Shown here piece by piece: positions 59,760 to 64,000 of a DNA stretch of 64,000 nt. The stretch is from Acheta domesticus (Eukaryota; Arthropoda; Insecta; Orthoptera; Gryllidae): NCBI GenBank assembly GCA_031308135.1, contig JAHLJT010000631.1, forward strand, positions 142,270,734-142,334,733. Direction: 5' to 3'. Numbering within the stretch: position 1 is the first letter of the stretch; every line of letters starts with the position of its first letter. The notes below the pieces were generated by a model. That model worked only from the letters and a program-made list of their open reading frames with translations. It did no database searches and was not told where the DNA came from. Both the position numbers and the translations under genes were made by a program.

Positions 59760-61190
59760 CCCCCAAGCGAACAATTCGCACCTCACTAAAAACCTGCGTA
59801 GCTGGCAAAGAAATGAAGACATCAACAAGAGGGAATGGCAGATCAACAGATCTGTGCAAACCTAGCGACACCAAGCCAATTCCCCTGGATTCAACTGCAG
59901 CAGCGCAATTCGAACTCTCCATGTATTTTTTGAACAGACTGTATTGTAACAAATCTCTTTTACTGAATATCTAATCTTAAAATATGATTGCCAATATCTA
60001 CCATTTACTGCCTGGGCAACCCGATCCGCTCGCCATACGGGGGACGAGAAACATCTGAAAGGTTTTTTTTTCTATTTTGCTATTGATTGCTAGCTACTAA
60101 TTATGCAGAATCGCATAATAATCATTAAATCTTGTGTTCGTTCAAACGTTAACAAATTGGTTTATTCAATTGAACTTTTTTTAAATTCAACAGTGATTGC
60201 AATTCCTCTTACTAATACAACTATTGCAATTTTGATAAATGTTTAGCTCGGTCATGACCCTTTAGAAAATGTCTGATCAGTTTTCACAATATCAGAGCTC
60301 TTTTCTTAGACGGCGCCACGAAGATCTGCGGACGACGAATTCCAGGCGTCGAGATGTCCACTCTTCTCTCTTCTACCGCGATCTTCGTTACCTATCGCCG
60401 ATACTCTCCTAACCTCTCGCGAACACTGCTATCTCGTGCATCAGGTGTGCACCTAGCCGCGAACGTACTGATTCGAACTTCGCTAACCCATCTACGATTT
60501 ATTCCCTGCTTAATTTTACAGTTTGTGACAAAAATCCTACTATCACAGCTCTATTACTGTTCCGTCCTTGACTCATGAAAATTTAACACTCATTATTAAC
60601 CCTTATTAAATTACAACATCGATCGTACCAGCTACAATAATCCACAGTCCTATTGTTCTTTCACGAACAAAAGTTAAAGTTCAAACTGCTTAGAAATTTC
60701 CGACCTCACGTGCAATAATATCTAGCACTGACCTGTTCGGTTTGCTGTCTCGTAACACAATGGGCGAGTCAAACCTCTTCGCTTCCCAAGTAACAGACTT
60801 CAATTCTTTTCCTAAAGCCCCTCTCATATCCGGTCATTTTAAATTATAATCGACGAACGGTCCCGGCATGTACGCCTCCACTGGTTACAACGCCCCTGTG
60901 ATTGTAAGATGAACCTCGCTCATGTTTATCGGCTCCCTAGCAACCACATGCGATCGTCTACTCTTTGCCTGTAAAAACCTAATATGCCATCTTTTTCGTA
61001 ATTATTTCTTGCCTAAATAATTGGTATATCACAATATACTTAGAATATTAAAACAATAATGTTTAGACCAAAAATATTCCAGAACGTGAATGTAATACTT
61101 TATCACTTCAGGTAATGTGCCCATAACAGCTTTTATAATAATATTTTTTGACTGTACATAATTATTTTAATCTATAAATATATAAAAATG
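59760..61190. other. No gene recognised
   Basis: GC-moderate block at about 60310-60470, otherwise AT-rich. An open frame of 74 codons at 60354-60578 (+) is unassigned. Confidence 0.4.
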
Positions 61191-61198
61191 TGGATGTT

Positions 61199-61200
<2 letters not shown>

Positions 61201-61248
<48 letters not shown>
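61201..61248. repeat. (TA)n microsatellite
   Basis: About 48 bp of alternating TA at the left side of a Helitron derivative. Confidence 0.97.
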
Positions 61249-61251
<3 letters not shown>

Positions 61252-61768
61252 GAGCTAAAGTCCGAAACCGTGAGACCAATCTCCATGAAAGTTGGCACTT
61301 CTACAAGTTTTTTCACCGAGAAGGTTTATGTGCTGTTAAATCTGTTCTAACTCCACTACATGGTGCTGTAGAACAGAAAATAATAATTGCCAAACAAAAC
61401 CCGCAACACATTCGGCAGGATTTTTGAATTTATACTGTTAAATAACTCCTAAACGATGCGTTCTATGGCCTGAAAAACTAAAATTTTGAGGTCGAAGTCG
61501 TCAAAGAAACGTTTCTCACACCGTAATCTACAGGATGAAATCTTCTTGAACACCCAATTACATTTTTTGCTGATCCGGCGCTTCCCGATATTACCTCAGC
61601 GGCTCAGAGATGTGCAGAATCTGAAATTAAAATGTGAATGAAGACAGGGAGCTACAGAGACAGACAGGCAGGGACAGGGTCAGAGAGGGAGGGAGAGACA
61701 GTGAGGGGGTGATGGGAGGGGAAAAGGGAGATGAAAGGCAGAACAACGTCTGCCGGGTTTTCCTAGTA
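61249..61768 (+). mobile_element. Non-autonomous Helitron-like element
   Basis: AAAGGAGCTAAAGTCCGAAA start after (TA)n, a GA-rich stretch (61640-61735), and GCAGAACAACGTCTGCCGGG terminus, parallel in layout to 2011-2786. TGTGCAGAATCTG (about 61612) and the purine tract match the other copy (GTGCAGAATCTG at about 2290). Confidence 0.7.
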
Positions 61769-62334
61769 TACGTATAATATGAAAAGTCCTTATGTAAAAT
61801 TAGCCACGTCATTTATTGTTCGGCCGTGGCAAAATGAAAGGTAGTGATAAAATGTGGGAAGATACAGTAATCGGAGTCCAGCAGTTACAGTCGAACTGTG
61901 GCAAGTCAGAACTATCATGAAAAAGGAGACCAAACAATAAAATTGAGCCCGTTAGATTACATACTGACGCGCTTAAGGCATGTCAGAGAGCATGCCGAAG
62001 TTTTTTTTTTTATCTGCTTTATTTCAATTTGATCTACTCGATCATTCGGCAAATACAATTATACATATATATTGACATGCAAAGAAACCAACCAATTCTG
62101 GTTCTTTCTAAATATTATTTTTAAACAATTGCGCAATCAGAAAAAATACATTATATAAAAATCACAATAATACAAAACAAAGATATAAACAATAGTACAA
62201 ATATTGGCAAAAAATGAATAATGATGTAATCTACAGTAACAATTATTATAAAATGTTACTATTTATATCTGTGGTCCAGATCAAGAGGATGTCATCTTTT
62301 CAGTCTTCTTGTCATTGTGCTGTTATCTAAGATG
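61769..62334. other. AT-rich spacer
   Basis: No feature recognised; a poly(T) run near 62001-62011. Confidence 0.5.
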
Positions 62335-64000
62335 TTTATGGCAAGATGATTTTGCAATTCTCCGGCTGTTTTCCAAAGATTTGTAAATAATGTTTTTAAA
62401 TCTTTGATTTCTGATGGTATTCTGTTAACTTACATGGATAATCTGATTGTGATTGCAAGAAGTGAAGAAAAAGCAAATACAAATTTGAGCGAAGTGTTAA
62501 GAGTGGCTGAATACAATGGATTAGAAATAAATTGGCGTAAATGTCAATTTCTGCAGAAAAAACTGAATACTTAGGTCTTGTAGTTGAAGATGGTAAAATT
62601 AGGGCTGCCGAGCAGAAAGTGCAAGCTGTGAAGAATTTTCGTATATTGAAAGATGTCAAGAATGTGTAATGTTTTCTCAGTTTGACAGGTTATTTTAGAA
62701 AATGCATACCAGACTATGCGAGAATAGCTAGACCATTGTCTGATTTATTAAGAAAAGATACTACTTTTGAATTTGGACCAGATCAGGAGATAGCACTTTT
62801 GAGGTTAAAGGAAATGTTAATGAATACACCTATTTTGAAATTATTTAATGTGAAAGCGGAAATGGAGTTACATACTGATGGAAGCAAATTAGGTTATGGT
62901 GTTATATTAATGCAACGAGATACTGATGATGGTAAGTTTCATCCTGAATATTATGGAAGTGGTAAAACCAGCCCAGCGGAGGAAACATTATACAGTTATG
63001 AACTTGAAGTTTTAGCTATTGCGAAAGCATACAAAAATAGGGTTTATTTGCTTGGAATTCCCTTCAAAATAGTTGCAAATTGTAAGACATTTTAATTGAC
63101 ATTGAAGAAGAAAGACTTATGTGTTAGAGTTGCTAAATGGGCGTTATTATTGTTAGAAGAATTTTCTTTTCAAGTTGAGCACAGATCGTGCCAAAAGATG
63201 CAACATGTAGATTGTTTGAGCTGAAATCCATTACCCAAAATTATGTAATTGATAGAACCTGATGAGATTGCTATTGCAAAATTACGTCGTGCCCAAGAAG
63301 AGGATGCTGAGCTAAAGAATATCATTGAAAATATTGAAGAATACAAAATGCAAAATACGTAGTTACGAGAGGTTTACTATACAAAGTGAAAGACAATAAA
63401 CCATTGATAGTTCTGCCAAAACAGATGCAGTGAGAAATAATTAAGAAAGCTCATCAGCACGGTCACTTTAGTGTTGAAAAGACAGTGAAAATATTGCAGA
63501 GAGATAACTATTTTCTTAAGATGAGAGAAAATGTTGTAAAGGTTATACGAAATGCGTTGAATGTATTTTAGTAGAACGCAAGAAAGGTAAACAAGAGGGT
63601 TATTTGCATTCAATTGAAAAGGGAGAATTTCCATTGATGACGTATCATGCGGATCATGTTGGTCCGCTAACATCCACTAATCCACATGGATTTATCCAAC
63701 AAAAGGAACGGGTGCTGTTGAAGTTGTTGAAAGATTGAAGAAGCGAGCAGCAATTTTCGTCAATCCTCATGGGATTGTTACTGATAGAGGCAGTGCATTT
63801 TTCTTCCAACCTGTTTAATGAATATTGCGCAAGAGAAGGTATTCGACATGTGCTTACTACGACCGGAGTTCCCAGGGGAAACGGACAAGTCGAGCGCATA
63901 AATCGAGTCTTGATGCCAATACTGCCAAAGCTGACATTAGATCGAAATTATTCTTGGTTTCGATTAGTAGACAATGTACAAAAATTTATCAATTCTGTCA
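62335..64000 (+). pseudogene. Decayed gypsy retrotransposon pol (RT-RNase H-integrase), runs off the edge
   Basis: Reads CNSPAVFQRFVNNVFKSL, GILLTYMDNLIV (RT active site YMDD decayed to YMDN at 62431-62442), YLGLVVEDGKIRAAEQ, LTGYFRKCIPDYARIARPL, HTDGSKLGYGV (RNase H), SYELEVLAIAKAYKNR, then integrase pieces AHQHGHFSVEKTV, CVECILVERKKGK, TYHADHVGPL, VTDRGSAFF and GNGQVERINRVL. Domain order is the usual Ty3/gypsy one. Many frameshifts and stops (for example at 62669 and 63093). The longest intact stretch is 62682-63095. The N-terminal half of RT, protease and Gag are missing to the left. Confidence 0.88.

Overview
The window looks like a piece of a large, repeat-rich insect genome. The strongest evidence is one complete host gene, an RR-2 cuticular (chitin-binding) protein on the + strand (coding 43,117-51,069 in three exons), surrounded by insect-type transposons: Helitron, hAT, mariner, Penelope-like, LINE and Ty3/gypsy elements plus several tRNA-derived SINE families. 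Low gene density and long AT-rich spacers suggest a hemimetabolous insect with a big genome, but the species cannot be fixed from sequence alone.

Layout. 0-5.7 kb: an AT-rich interspersed repeat, a non-autonomous Helitron with a purine-rich array, a hAT-like element with a near-perfect 8-bp target duplication, and a decayed Helitron helicase split by a second hAT-like element (perfect 8-bp target duplication) that carries a CpG-rich minisatellite and a SINE. 5.8-13.1 kb: mostly anonymous, with clustered palindromes at 7.3-7.5 kb, CpG-rich islands and one SINE. 13.1-22.3 kb: a degraded LINE (+) interrupted by a complete, young Ty3/gypsy-type element (-) with 589-bp LTRs differing at three positions, a 4-bp target duplication and a 1,522-codon intact gag-pol. 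Its integrase lies BEFORE the reverse transcriptase, as in Gmr1-like elements. 23-25 kb, 33-39 kb and 51-53 kb: copies of one AT-rich repeat family carrying GTCC/GTCT microsatellite tracts, ended in several copies by an ACTAGTGGTGCT motif. 25.4-26.2 kb: a hAT-like element with a TA-flanked MITE inside it. 29.2-32.9 kb: a 1.66-kb foldback transposon, a SINE, and a Penelope-like relic with a GIY-YIG endonuclease flanked by inverted repeats that each contain a hammerhead-ribozyme-like fold. 36.4-37.1 kb: a LINE relic.

42.4-51.2 kb: the cuticular gene. It has a CpG-rich TATA promoter, a four-codon first exon, a 6.2-kb first intron (holding a SINE with a 13-bp target duplication and a CpG island with a GGGCGGAGG array), a signal-peptide/Gly-rich second exon and a third exon with the chitin-binding domain and poly(A) signal. 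53-64 kb: SINEs, a LINE relic, a mariner relic, another Helitron derivative and a decayed conventional gypsy pol (RT-RNase H-integrase order) running off the right edge.

The only product likely to serve the host is the cuticular protein. The only element that looks recently active is the Gmr1-like retrotransposon. Everything else reads as dead or non-autonomous mobile DNA, often nested.
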